Assembly: GCA_030054095.1 (NCBI GenBank)
Contig: JASGCO010000007.1
Location: 1-64,000 of the forward strand
DNA length: 64,000 nucleotides
DNA from: Sediminibacterium sp.
GTDB lineage: Bacteria > Bacteroidota > Bacteroidia > B-17B0 > Aurantibacillaceae
Direction of reading: 5' to 3'
Below are positions 1 through 8,672 of the stretch, piece after piece (within the stretch, counting starts at the first letter, position 1; each line of letters opens with the position of its first letter). A program made the position numbers and the translations under genes. A model generated the notes under the pieces. The model had not been told where the DNA came from. It did not search any database and saw only the letters and a program-made list of their open reading frames with translations.

Positions 1-2
1 AT

Positions 3-494
3 ACCTTTCAAAAGGGGCAGCTAATTACAAAAGCCGGGGAAGTAGAAAATTATGTGTTTTATGTAAGGCGTGGTAGCGCTCGTATTTATTCTAAAATTGG
101 TGAAAAGGAAATTTCATCGCATTTTTTTTTCGAAAACGATTACCTTTCAGAGTACGAAAGTTTTATATCCCGTTCGCCAGCCAGATGTTCTATAGATGCA
201 CTTGAAGATAATACAGTTTTGATTGGGTTAAATTACAATAACCTTCAGTCGCTTTATGGGACGCACAGAATCTATGAAAAAGCGGGAAGATTGGTGGCTG
301 AGTCGCTTTTTGTTAATTTATCGGCCCGAACCGCTTCTTTTCTAACACAGGATCCGGAAAGCCGTTACCTCAACCTTCTAAAAAAAAATCCGCAGGTGCA
401 ACAACGGGTTCCCTTATATATGATAGCTTCTTATCTTGGTATTACACCAGAAGCGCTTAGTCGTATCCGTCGCCGTATTGTAATTCCGGGCTAA
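3..494 (+). CDS. Crp/Fnr family transcriptional regulator, 5' end outside window
   Basis: The reading frame is open from the first bases of the window, so only the C-terminal part of the regulator is visible; the GTG at 54 is probably an internal codon. What remains is the end of the cyclic-nucleotide-binding-type beta roll, the long dimerisation helix, and a C-terminal helix-turn-helix (ASYLGITPEALSRIRRRI). The recognition helix carries E-x-x-S-R, the residues FNR uses to read TTGAT half-sites, and perfect or near-perfect FNR boxes lie directly downstream at 496-509 and 533-546. FNR-type iron-sulfur cysteines cannot be judged because the N-terminus is missing. Likely role: activator of the adjacent TonB receptor gene (inference). 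Confidence 0.85.
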   Translation, partial: TFQKGQLITKAGEVENYVFYVRRGSARIYSKIGEKEISSHFFFENDYLSEYESFISRSPARCSIDALEDNTVLIGLNYNNLQSLYGTHRIYEKAGRLVAESLFVNLSARTASFLTQDPESRYLNLLKKNPQVQQRVPLYMIASYLGITPEALSRIRRRIVIPG

Positions 495-495
495 A

Positions 496-509
496 TTGAT
501 CCGGATCAA
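496..509. promoter_or_regulatory. Perfect FNR-type box (TTGATCCGGATCAA)
   Basis: This is a perfect 14-bp palindrome identical to the E. coli FNR consensus TTGATnnnnATCAA. It begins two bases after the stop codon of a Crp/Fnr gene whose recognition helix has the FNR-like E-x-x-S-R. Its centre is 37 bp upstream of the second box. Function as an operator is inferred from motif and context. Confidence 0.7.
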
Positions 510-532
510 GAAACCCGGACATTTGTTCAAAA

Positions 533-577
533 TTGATTTGAGTCAAATTGTTTATCCTGCAATAGTACAGACCTTTG
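533..577 (+). promoter_or_regulatory. Second FNR-type box and -7 element of the TonB receptor promoter
   Basis: TTGATTTGAGTCAA at 533-546 matches the FNR consensus with one mismatch. A Bacteroidota -7-like box GACCTTTG (consensus TAnnTTTG, one mismatch) lies at 570-577. The box centre is 34 bp upstream of the -7 centre, placing it near -41, the class II activator position. The same 34-bp geometry occurs in the promoters at 30885-30929 and 32383-32427. Confidence 0.6.
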
Positions 578-595
578 CTTTACAAAAAACAGGAT

Positions 596-2968
596 ATGAA
601 ATATATTTACAGTGTTATTCTGATATGTGTTAGCTTGTTAACAGGCTATGCGCAACAGACAAGTACCCAGATTATTAAAGGGCAGGTTAATGACGAAGCG
701 TCTAAAACACCGCTGCCAGGCGTAACAGTAATTGTTTTAAATACCACACCGCTTATTGGTACAACCACAGACGAAAACGGGTATTTCAAATTAGCCAGTG
801 TTCCTTTGGGGCGCAACAGTATAAAAGTAAGTTTTATGGGCTACGAGCCACGCCAGATAAACGATTTGGTTGTTACTGCGGGTAAAGAGGTAGTGTTGAA
901 TTTAAGTTTAACAGAAAGCATAAGTCAATTAACAGAGGTAGAGGTAAGTTATGACAGGAATAAAGATAAACGTGTTACCAATAATGATATGAGTTCTGTA
1001 AGCGCCCGGGTTTTTAATGCCGATGAAACCAGAAAGTATGCAGGAGCATTAGGAGATCCATCGCGTATGGCCTCTAATTTTGCGGGTGTGGTTGCAGGAA
1101 ATGATTCAAGAAACGATATAGTGGTAAGAGGAAACTCGCCCAATGGGATGTTGTGGCAAATGGAGGGATTAAACATTCCTAATCCTAATCACTTCGGAGC
1201 GCTTAACAGTACAGGTGGGCCAGTGAGTATCTTAAACAATAATAATATTGATAAATCTGATTTTATGACCAGCGCATTTCCTGCTCAGTACGGGAACGCG
1301 TTGGCGGGAGTATTCGATCTGCGTTTAAGAAACGGAAACAACGAAAAGCATGAATTTTTGGGACAAGTTGGTTTTAACGGATTTGAATTGGGAGCTGAGG
1401 GACCTTTATTTAAAAAAGGTGGAGCTTCTTATCTGGTAAATTACCGTTACTCAACATTAGGTGTGTTTCAGAAACTTGGAATTGATTTTGGTACAGGGTC
1501 GGCAACTCCTTTGTATCAGGATCTTAATTACAAAGTGCATATCCCTGTTGCGAAACGGGGTAAGCTGTCTTTCTTTGGAATTGCTGGTACCAGCAGTGTT
1601 AAGTTTCTGGGGAAAGAAGTAGATACTACGAAAGGTAATTTATACAGCGATGCATTTTCGAATACCATTGTAAATTACGCTACAATGATAAATGGTATTG
1701 CTTACGAGCATCGCCTTGGGGAAAAGACAAGTGCCCGTTTAACTGTGGGATATAGCCTGACAGATGAAAAATTCAGAGGAGATTCGATCAGTTATGTTAC
1801 ATTGGAAGAGTTTAAAGATGGGGAAGCGCATTTTAATACAAATAAGTACTCGGCAACGTTTCAGCTTTTTCATAAATTTAATTCACGTCATAGCCTGGTT
1901 TCCGGATTTAGTGGCGATTACACGGCTTTTATACTCGAAAATAGCACATTTTATAAGGGCTCAATAGAGCGTAAGCTGGTAGATCAAAACGATAATATGC
2001 TTTTGGGACAGGCGTTTACACAGTGGAAATACAGGGCAGGAGAAAAAGTGACATTTATAAGTGGTATACACTATCAGTATCTGGATATATCTGGTTCATC
2101 CATTGTAGAACCTAGAGTAGGTGTAAAATGGAATGTACATCCTAAACATTTATTGTCGTTAGGGTATGGGTTACACGGTCAGGCACAAAGTGTGTACACC
2201 TATTTCGTATTAACCCCCGGGCCAACAGGAAATCAGTACACTAATAAAAAGCTTGATTTTTCAAAAAGCCACCATGCGGTGTTATCTCACGACTGGAATC
2301 TGACGTCAAATCTACATGTTAAAACAGAGGCCTATTACCAATACCTATTTGATGTACCGGTTCAACAATATAGGGGATCTTATTCTGCTTTAAATACCGG
2401 GGCAGATTTTGCACCAGCCAATGAGGATAGTCTTGTGAATAAGGGAACAGGACAAAATTATGGCGCTGAATTAACAATAGAACATTATTTCCATAAAGGC
2501 TATTACTTTTTGATCACCTCTTCGCTGTTTAATTCAACCTATAAAGGAAGCGATAAGGTAGAGCGAAATACCGCATTTAATACCGGTTTTGTGTTAAACG
2601 TACTCGGAGGAAAAGAATTTAAACTGGGTAACAATGGTAATGTGCTGGCAATTAATATAAAACTGGTATATACCGGTGGTAGATACTTAACGCCAATTGA
2701 TTTTAATTTATCTAAACAGGCGGGTACGGCTGTTTTTGTAGCGGATAAGGCTTATTCAGAAAAGCAGCCCGATTATTTCCGTACAGATCTTAAACTGGCT
2801 TACCGAAAAGAGTTTAAACGATCCACAATGGAGTTTGCGCTCGATCTACAAAATGTTACTAACCATAAAAATGTATTTCGTCAGGCTTACAATCCACGCC
2901 TTAACAAAGTAGTAACGGAGTATCAGCAGGGCTTTTTCCCGGTACCAACCTTCCGGTTTACATTCTAG
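596..2968 (+). CDS. TonB-dependent outer-membrane receptor with carboxypeptidase-like N-terminal domain
   Basis: The 790-residue product starts at ATG 596, giving a clean signal peptide (MKYIYSVILICVSLLTGYAQ); the TTG at 575 overlaps the promoter and is rejected. After the signal comes a CarboxypepD_reg-like domain (about residues 25-110, GQVNDEASKTPLPGVTV), then a plug domain (GNDSRNDIVVRGNSPNGMLW) and a long beta-barrel ending in an aromatic strand (PVPTFRFTF). It should import an unknown ligand across the outer membrane using ExbBD-TonB energy. It stands alone, without a SusD or DUF4249 partner. Its promoter carries two FNR-type boxes next to a Crp/Fnr gene, so expression is probably controlled by that regulator. 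The substrate cannot be told from sequence. Confidence 0.9.
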   Translation: MKYIYSVILICVSLLTGYAQQTSTQIIKGQVNDEASKTPLPGVTVIVLNTTPLIGTTTDENGYFKLASVPLGRNSIKVSFMGYEPRQINDLVVTAGKEVVLNLSLTESISQLTEVEVSYDRNKDKRVTNNDMSSVSARVFNADETRKYAGALGDPSRMASNFAGVVAGNDSRNDIVVRGNSPNGMLWQMEGLNIPNPNHFGALNSTGGPVSILNNNNIDKSDFMTSAFPAQYGNALAGVFDLRLRNGNNEKHEFLGQVGFNGFELGAEGPLFKKGGASYLVNYRYSTLGVFQKLGIDFGTGSATPLYQDLNYKVHIPVAKRGKLSFFGIAGTSSVKFLGKEVDTTKGNLYSDAFSNTIVNYATMINGIAYEHRLGEKTSARLTVGYSLTDEKFRGDSISYVTLEEFKDGEAHFNTNKYSATFQLFHKFNSRHSLVSGFSGDYTAFILENSTFYKGSIERKLVDQNDNMLLGQAFTQWKYRAGEKVTFISGIHYQYLDISGSSIVEPRVGVKWNVHPKHLLSLGYGLHGQAQSVYTYFVLTPGPTGNQYTNKKLDFSKSHHAVLSHDWNLTSNLHVKTEAYYQYLFDVPVQQYRGSYSALNTGADFAPANEDSLVNKGTGQNYGAELTIEHYFHKGYYFLITSSLFNSTYKGSDKVERNTAFNTGFVLNVLGGKEFKLGNNGNVLAINIKLVYTGGRYLTPIDFNLSKQAGTAVFVADKAYSEKQPDYFRTDLKLAYRKEFKRSTMEFALDLQNVTNHKNVFRQAYNPRLNKVVTEYQQGFFPVPTFRFTF

Positions 2969-3019
2969 TTGAGTCAGTGCAGAGATTGAGATGCGCTATT
3001 CGATTATCAAAGTAAAACC

Positions 3020-3445
3020 TTAATCAGATTTGTACTCGCTTTTGTGGGTTTCATTATACGTATCAATTGTATCTGTATCATCATCCTGCTCCTTTAATTC
3101 GTAGTGTTTTTCCTTATCCAGATTTACATTAACGATTACCGGAGGAGGGGTTGGTTGAGAAACCCAAATGGTGCCGTTCCAAAAACGGTAATGGTTACGC
3201 CAGTTGTCCCAGTATAAATTGTATTTAGGGAAGAAAACCCATCGTCTGTTATAAGAAAATGCGGGATGCCATGCAGGATGGTAAACTCTTACCCGATGCG
3301 GACGGTATGGACTACGTTTTACAACTACAACTTTTCCGTGCCTTCCATGGTGGTAGTGGCGATGAGCCTTTTTCTGGGCATACATACTTATGTTTACTAC
3401 TAATAGTGTTACCAGAATAAGTGATTTTTTTAACAAGCTTGCCAT
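3020..3445 (-). CDS. Small exported His/Arg/aromatic-rich protein
   Basis: The 141-residue product has a signal peptide (LILVTLLVVNISMYAQ), then a basic His-rich stretch (KKAHRHYHHGRHGK), a Trp/Tyr/Arg-rich middle (YNLYWDNWRNHYRFWNG) and an acidic tail with repeated Asp/Glu. I do not recognise a characterised family, though small Trp-rich exported proteins of this kind are common in Bacteroidota. The His-rich segment could bind metal, which is speculation. The gene converges with the upstream receptor gene, with only 51 bp between the stop codons. Confidence 0.6.
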   Translation of the reverse strand: MASLLKKSLILVTLLVVNISMYAQKKAHRHYHHGRHGKVVVVKRSPYRPHRVRVYHPAWHPAFSYNRRWVFFPKYNLYWDNWRNHYRFWNGTIWVSQPTPPPVIVNVNLDKEKHYELKEQDDDTDTIDTYNETHKSEYKSD

Positions 3446-3504
3446 AAGTAATCTTTTTTGTTAGACGTTCGGAAATGGGGCAGGTTTAACGGGCCTTATA
3501 AAAT

Positions 3505-3554
3505 AAAAAGGCCTTTGTAAAATAACTTTTCAGTGTACTTACAAAGGCCTTTTT
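3505..3554 (-). terminator. Rho-independent terminator of the glycine-rich T9SS gene
   Basis: A perfect 16-bp inverted repeat (3505-3520 and 3539-3554, core AAGGCCTTTGTAA) is followed on the minus strand by a T-rich tract. It lies 20 bp past the stop of the gene at 3574-5802. Confidence 0.85.
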
Positions 3555-3573
3555 AAGGTAATTAGCAGACTAC

Positions 3574-5802
3574 TTAATCTTTAACTACTTTAAGTACTTC
3601 CACCGTATTGTTACTGCTTACTTTTACCTGATAAATTCCTTTAGCAAGGAGACTCAGGTCTAATGAACAGTTGTCTGTATTAAATTCTTTTTCGATCAGA
3701 ACTCGGCCGCTCAAATCGGATACTTCTATGGTTTTATTTAAGCCATTTTTCATTTCAATGTTTAAGATACCCTGACTTGGGTTAGGATAGATCTTAACAT
3801 TACCCAACGCGCTGTTTTCAGTTAAGCCAGTACACGCACTTACAATAATATTCACCGAGGTAGTTCCGGTGCAACCACTGGTTGGAGAAGTGAACGCGTA
3901 AACAGGTGTAAAAGTTCCTGCGGTAGCTCCGGGAGTAAATACGTTTCCGGAAACGTTAGGTCCTGAAAATGTACCACCCACAGGTGTAACAATCAGATTA
4001 ACTGTTCCGCTGTTTACACAAACCACACTTTGACTGGCTACCATTCCAGGTGTAGGCAGAGCTGAAACTGTTACTGCTTTGGTAGCCATTGCCGTACATC
4101 CGGCAACACTTGTTCCCATTGTAGTATATGTTGTATTGGTAGTAGGTGTAACAACAATGCTGCCTGTAAAAGAACCGGTATTCCATGTGTAAGTATTGGC
4201 ACCCGAAGCGCTTAATGTTACACTGCTTCCGGCACACACAGTAGATGGACCGGCAATAGTAACGGCTACTGTATTCACATTTACAGTTGTAGATGCAGCA
4301 CCTGAACAACCATTTGAGCCAAGGCCATTTACATTATATACTGTATTAACAGTTGGAGAAACGGAAATAGAAGAGGTAGAAGCTCCTGTGCTCCACGAGT
4401 AAGAAGCGGCTCCGCTGGCAGTAAGTACAACAGAATTACCGGAACAAACTGCTGTTGAACCTGCAATGGCTACTGTTGTAGTATTAACTGTAATGGTTTC
4501 TGTAGCTGTTCCAATACAACCATTTGTTGAACCTACCACAGTGTAAGTAGTGGTTATAGATGGAGTAACGTTTATTGAGGCTGTTGAAGCGCCGGTATTC
4601 CATGAGTAACTGGTTGCGCCACTGGCAGTAAGTGTTGTGGAATTACCGCTACAAACAGAATTTGTTCCCGCAACGGTAACGGTAGGATTAGGAGTAACAT
4701 TCACAATAACAGGGGTTCTTGATGCAGATACGCAACTTGACCCACTTAAACCGATAATTAATACTTGTCCGTCACCGGTTTGTGTTCCGGCAGTAGTAGT
4801 ACCGCCTATTACGCCACCAACATAACTTGAACCACCAGCCCCACTTTGTCCGGCGAAATTACCGGCATACGAACCTGAAGCGCCAACAGTACCACCACCT
4901 ACACCACCAACGGAAGCTATCTGGTTTCCAGCCTGATTACTACTTAGCTCAACGCCACCGTTTCCTCCCTGACCAAGTGACCCGGCCTGACCATTATTAC
5001 CAGGAGCTGCTGTCGCGTAGGCGGATGTTCCGCCAATACCTCCGGCACTTTGATCTCCACCTGTAGGAACAACGGTTGAGGTCTGTGGCCATGCAGCACC
5101 ACCACCACCACCATAGTATCCGCCACCGCCACCGCCGCCGCTTCCGCGTCCGCATGTAGCAACACGATTACCACCGGCACCGCCACCGCCACCGGCAACA
5201 ATTACGCGGTTAGCCAAAGTAGTACCGTTTAAACGAACGTCGGATGCTCCGCCACCGTTTCCGCCAATAGCTGTGGTACAGGCTGAGGTAGCAGTACCAC
5301 CACCATTAAAACCATTGGTGCCGCCCACATAAACATTTAAAACATCACCGGGAGTCACGGTTAAAATACCCGCTGCTGCTCCTCCCAAACCGCCAACTAC
5401 GCCCTGGGCATTTGATCCACCCTGCGCACCGGCGGCAACAATAGTAACCTGAGTAACACCTGGAGGAACAATAACTTGTTGTGCCCCACCAGTAAAGGCT
5501 AGTGTTGTGGTACCACCCGCCACAGAATTTACAAACGCTTCGGCGTAGTAAGTGGTGGTGTTAGCTGCTGTAATAGTAAAATTAGCACCACTTGCACTTG
5601 TACCTGTGGCAACACCCCCTGTAGGACTGGTGTACCATGCAATAGAACTGCCAGGTGAACTGGCATTAAGTGTCACTTGCGCACCGGCACAAACAGCGCT
5701 GGGTGTAGCTATAACCGAAGTCGGTACCGTACACTGTGCAGTAACATTTTGTGCCGAAAATAAGGCGGCACCAGCAATAATCCATAAGTAATTTTTCTTC
5801 AT
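3574..5802 (-). CDS. T9SS-secreted protein with ALK/LTK-type glycine-rich domain and Ig-like repeats
   Basis: The 742-residue product has a signal peptide (residues 1-22). A short Ig-like segment is followed by a glycine-rich domain of about 240 residues (TQVTIVAAGAQGG, then GGNGGGASDVR and GGGGGAGGN runs), which resembles the glycine-rich domain of ALK/LTK receptors and bacterial Gly_rich families. Next come three to four roughly 72-residue Ig-like repeats of the form VCSGNS-TTLTASGA-SYSW-TGAST. The C-terminus is a type A T9SS sorting domain (KIYPNPSQGILNIEM ... LLAKGIYQVKV). It is therefore expected on the cell surface or outside. Role unknown; adhesin or matrix component is plausible. A strong terminator follows. 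Confidence 0.85.
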   Translation of the reverse strand: MKKNYLWIIAGAALFSAQNVTAQCTVPTSVIATPSAVCAGAQVTLNASSPGSSIAWYTSPTGGVATGTSASGANFTITAANTTTYYAEAFVNSVAGGTTTLAFTGGAQQVIVPPGVTQVTIVAAGAQGGSNAQGVVGGLGGAAAGILTVTPGDVLNVYVGGTNGFNGGGTATSACTTAIGGNGGGASDVRLNGTTLANRVIVAGGGGGAGGNRVATCGRGSGGGGGGGYYGGGGGAAWPQTSTVVPTGGDQSAGGIGGTSAYATAAPGNNGQAGSLGQGGNGGVELSSNQAGNQIASVGGVGGGTVGASGSYAGNFAGQSGAGGSSYVGGVIGGTTTAGTQTGDGQVLIIGLSGSSCVSASRTPVIVNVTPNPTVTVAGTNSVCSGNSTTLTASGATSYSWNTGASTASINVTPSITTTYTVVGSTNGCIGTATETITVNTTTVAIAGSTAVCSGNSVVLTASGAASYSWSTGASTSSISVSPTVNTVYNVNGLGSNGCSGAASTTVNVNTVAVTIAGPSTVCAGSSVTLSASGANTYTWNTGSFTGSIVVTPTTNTTYTTMGTSVAGCTAMATKAVTVSALPTPGMVASQSVVCVNSGTVNLIVTPVGGTFSGPNVSGNVFTPGATAGTFTPVYAFTSPTSGCTGTTSVNIIVSACTGLTENSALGNVKIYPNPSQGILNIEMKNGLNKTIEVSDLSGRVLIEKEFNTDNCSLDLSLLAKGIYQVKVSSNNTVEVLKVVKD

Positions 5803-6046
5803 ATCGGAGTTTTTATTTTAAATGAAAGGTATAATATTTTTGTGAGCCACAAAAAAAAAGTTTGGAAAGACGGGACTTTACAGACTGTCAAGCACAAAAG
5901 AATTAATTTTAATGGAATGGTCTGTTTATATTTTTGTAACGTATCGCGTAACCCTGATTCACTAAAACATTTTAGCTTATGACTTTTTAGTTTGGCTGAA
6001 AGTATGGGGGGTAAATTAATCTGATTTTGTGGCAATAAAACTAGCC

Positions 6047-6901
6047 CTATTGAGTAGAAGTTAAGAGCTCTGTCAGTTTTTTCCATAGCTGAAAAGGGAA
6101 GTTTCCGGCGTATCCGCTTTCCTGTGCATCGTTAAGCTCTATGACGATCCATTCTCCGTTAGTTAAACGCCCCACATCAATAACGAGAAACGGTACGTTT
6201 ATTCGGCTGGTAACGGCTTTTATTAATTGTAGTACTTTAACTTCATCTGCTCCGTTTAACGTACGAATATGTGATTGTGGCCAATAGGGGCCAATAGATA
6301 ATAATGTTGTATGCCAGGTAAATGCCCTGAACTCAGTAGAAACCTGAACGTCTGTTCTAAGACCTTCTCCGCTTTTTTCAAGATGTACAAATGTGCGGCA
6401 AACCATTTTTTGCCATTTCAGTATCGGATCTGTTTTCCATAATTCACAAATTGTTTGGAACATTTCGCGTGAGTGTGCAACGCATGTGTTTAATTGGTGT
6501 CGGTTGGTCTGACGTTCGCCCTTTATAAAAACAGGCCAACCCAATTCTTTTTCTACTGTTTCTACATCCGGTAGTTGTTCGAACCAAATACTGCGAATGG
6601 TTAAATCTTTTATTATGGGATACCATTCCGGAAGAACAGAAGCTCTTAAATGTTCTTCCGGATTATTAACCGGCGAAAAGCCCATGTGTTGATAATGATT
6701 AAAGGCATCTTTGTAGTTTCCGATAGCACCGGTTCTTAATATAAGAGGGGGAGTTTGGTCGGCAAATCGTAAGCTCTTAACCTGGAAAAACTGCCTGAAA
6801 TCAAAGTCGTAAGTGGATACAGATGTTTTACGTTCAGCAATGGTTAAACAGCCTTCCAGTTGAAAGAGGTTTATATCTTTCGTTTCCTGAAACAAAAACA
6901 T
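6047..6901 (-). CDS. ATP-grasp domain protein (R2K-like)
   Basis: The 284-residue product looks like an ATP-grasp enzyme of the R2K type: an N-terminal part with ILRTGAIGNYKDAF, a central Lys-containing strand (GWPVFIKGERQTNRHQLN), and a C-terminal metal/ATP segment (FLVIDVGRLTNGEWIVIELND). Family knowledge suggests ATP-dependent carboxylate-amine ligation; the substrate is unknown. The start codon lies 5 bp after the stop of the SRPBCC gene, so the two are almost certainly co-transcribed. R2K proteins are often accessory. The exact subfamily is tentative. Confidence 0.65.
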   Translation of the reverse strand: MFLFQETKDINLFQLEGCLTIAERKTSVSTYDFDFRQFFQVKSLRFADQTPPLILRTGAIGNYKDAFNHYQHMGFSPVNNPEEHLRASVLPEWYPIIKDLTIRSIWFEQLPDVETVEKELGWPVFIKGERQTNRHQLNTCVAHSREMFQTICELWKTDPILKWQKMVCRTFVHLEKSGEGLRTDVQVSTEFRAFTWHTTLLSIGPYWPQSHIRTLNGADEVKVLQLIKAVTSRINVPFLVIDVGRLTNGEWIVIELNDAQESGYAGNFPFQLWKKLTELLTSTQ

Positions 6902-6906
6902 AATGG

Positions 6907-7431
6907 TTATTTTTCAAGAAGCGCCTTCAGATTCTGTAAGCTTTGATTCATACTTTTGCCAAGCATGCTTTTAAACAAAGGTTTAAGCACTGTCATAGGG
7001 AATTTAGATGTGCCTTCAAATGTCCATGTAACCAAGGTAGTTTCTGCATCTTTCGCGTTTACTGTAAATGAACCTTTAGCTTTACTTTCCATGGGACGAA
7101 TGAACGTCAGTTCAAAATGTACTGACTTCCCGTTCGTTATAGCAATAGTCTTTTGCTCTCCTGCACCAACATTTTTATTTGTACTGTCCCATTTATAAAT
7201 AAAGCCCTTTTCACCATCAGTTCCTTCGTATGTTTTTTTCATGTTTGGATCTGTCATATTCCATACACTAAACAAATCCTGATTTTTGGTAAACCTTACA
7301 AAATCAAATACAAACTGAACCGGTTTTTTTATTTCAATATTGTTCTCTACTCTCAATTCAGAGCCCATTACAAAGTGAAGAATACCAATTGTTAAAATCA
7401 GTCCTCCTAAAAGAATTAATGTTATTAGCAT
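6907..7431 (-). CDS. SRPBCC (START-like) family protein with N-terminal membrane anchor
   Basis: The 174-residue product has one hydrophobic segment (LITLILLGGLILTIGILHFV) followed by a polyketide-cyclase/START-like fold: VENNIEIKKPVQFVFDFV at the start, a central TWTFEGTSKFP strand, and a C-terminal helix (MNQSLQNLKALLEK). SRPBCC proteins bind hydrophobic ligands; the ligand is unknown. First gene of a two-gene operon with the ATP-grasp protein. Confidence 0.75.
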   Translation of the reverse strand: MLITLILLGGLILTIGILHFVMGSELRVENNIEIKKPVQFVFDFVRFTKNQDLFSVWNMTDPNMKKTYEGTDGEKGFIYKWDSTNKNVGAGEQKTIAITNGKSVHFELTFIRPMESKAKGSFTVNAKDAETTLVTWTFEGTSKFPMTVLKPLFKSMLGKSMNQSLQNLKALLEK

Positions 7432-7732
7432 GCCTTTTTAGAGTAAATATAGTTTTTTGATAGGTTATTTAATCAATCCAGTGGCGGTTTTTTAATTAAC
7501 TCCTTTAAATAAATCGATGAGAAATGATATTTATTTTACTTAAAATCTGTTATCATTTTCTTAAATTGAGAAACAGTGATAATTTTATAACTTGAAAAAT
7601 CACTAATAATTACTGAATGCATCTACTGGATTTTAAGTATTTTTTTATAAAAATTCTATACTTACCTTAGGGGATGTTCAGTAAACAAAAGGAAAATCGT
7701 TAACTCAAACTTATAGGTAAGGCGGTATAACC
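7432..7732. other. AT-rich divergent intergenic region
   Basis: About 300 bp between two divergent genes. It must contain both promoters, but I see no strong TAnnTTTG match. A weak inverted pair AGTGAT...ATCACT lies near 7576-7605. No gene or RNA could be identified. Confidence 0.4.
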
Positions 7733-8557
7733 ATGTGTAAAATGAAGCATCTTTTTTATTTCATTTTGTTCATTTTTATGTTGAACAAGAGTACATGTCA
7801 GATCATGTATTCATTAAATGATGATTCGGCTTACATTGCTGATTTGGAGCAAGTACTGTTAAAAAGCCATTCAGATAGCGTAAAATCATATACCCATTTG
7901 AAATTATTGATAATGTATCGCTATGTTGATACACTAAAAGCCAAAGAACATTTTCGTCAAGGAGTATTACTGGCCGGTAAAAACCCTTTTTTGAAGGCGA
8001 TTTCAGTTTATTATAGCGCACACAATTATTACGGCCGCTTAAATGCGGATACAATGAGTTACTATCTTAAACGGGCAGATTCGTTATTACGCGGTTTTAA
8101 GACACCTGATGCTTATTCCGTCAGAGGTACCTGCTGGCAAAATCTTGGCATTATTCAGCAAATAAAGGCCGATGAAAAAGGCGCTCTGACCTTGTTTACG
8201 CAAAAGGCAATACCACTTGCCATTCTTTCGGACGACTCTGTTTTACTCGGTAAAGTTTATCTGTCTATAGCCATGATTTGTATGAATGTGAAGGAGAGAG
8301 AAAAAGCGGAAAAGTATTTTGACGAATCGCTATCAATTCTTGAAAGAACGAAGCGGTTTAATCCCCGTCGCCTGGAGTTACTTGTAGAGGGATACATTTC
8401 GATGGCAGAAAATCTGATTAATATGAATAAAATTAAAGAAGCGAAGGTATTTCTGGACAAAGCGAAGGCTATATTAAAGGATTATCCGGAATCGAATCTT
8501 TATGTACCGTATTATTATACAGAGGGAATTTATTTTGATGGCAGAAAATCTGATTAA
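7733..8557 (+). CDS. N-terminal fragment (sensor/TPR part) of a split sensor histidine kinase
   Basis: The 274-residue fragment has a signal peptide (ATG at 7733 or 7742; FYFILFIFMLNKSTCQ) followed by TPR-like helices (residues about 40-265). It ends in a frameshifted tail after an exact 136-bp tandem duplication (8401-8536 and 8537-8672). Removing one copy joins this frame to the kinase part and gives one 672-residue protein with periplasmic TPRs, one transmembrane helix and a cytoplasmic kinase, a standard Bacteroidota sensor architecture. As it stands, this product would be an exported TPR protein unable to signal. Confidence 0.8.
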   Translation: MCKMKHLFYFILFIFMLNKSTCQIMYSLNDDSAYIADLEQVLLKSHSDSVKSYTHLKLLIMYRYVDTLKAKEHFRQGVLLAGKNPFLKAISVYYSAHNYYGRLNADTMSYYLKRADSLLRGFKTPDAYSVRGTCWQNLGIIQQIKADEKGALTLFTQKAIPLAILSDDSVLLGKVYLSIAMICMNVKEREKAEKYFDESLSILERTKRFNPRRLELLVEGYISMAENLINMNKIKEAKVFLDKAKAILKDYPESNLYVPYYYTEGIYFDGRKSD

Positions 8558-8672
8558 TATGAATAAAATTAAAGAAGCGAAGGTATTTCTGGACAAAGCG
8601 AAGGCTATATTAAAGGATTATCCGGAATCGAATCTTTATGTACCGTATTATTATACAGAGGGAATTTATTTT
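8401..8672 (+). repeat. Exact 136-bp tandem duplication inside the sensor kinase gene
   Basis: Bases 8401-8536 are repeated without a mismatch at 8537-8672. GATG occurs at 8401, 8537 and 8673, giving 4-bp microhomology at the junctions, as expected from replication slippage. 136 is not a multiple of three, so the duplication shifts the frame and creates TAA at 8555-8557. Confidence 0.95.

Noticed and set aside
3998..5201. Several plus- and minus-strand frames within the glycine-rich and Ig-like protein gene
   Set aside because: They are shadows produced by repetitive Gly/Thr/Ser codons in the real minus-strand gene.
5799..6086. 95-codon minus-strand frame
   Set aside because: It overlaps the end of the ATP-grasp gene, has low-complexity composition and no domain; the region is the promoter of the glycine-rich protein gene.
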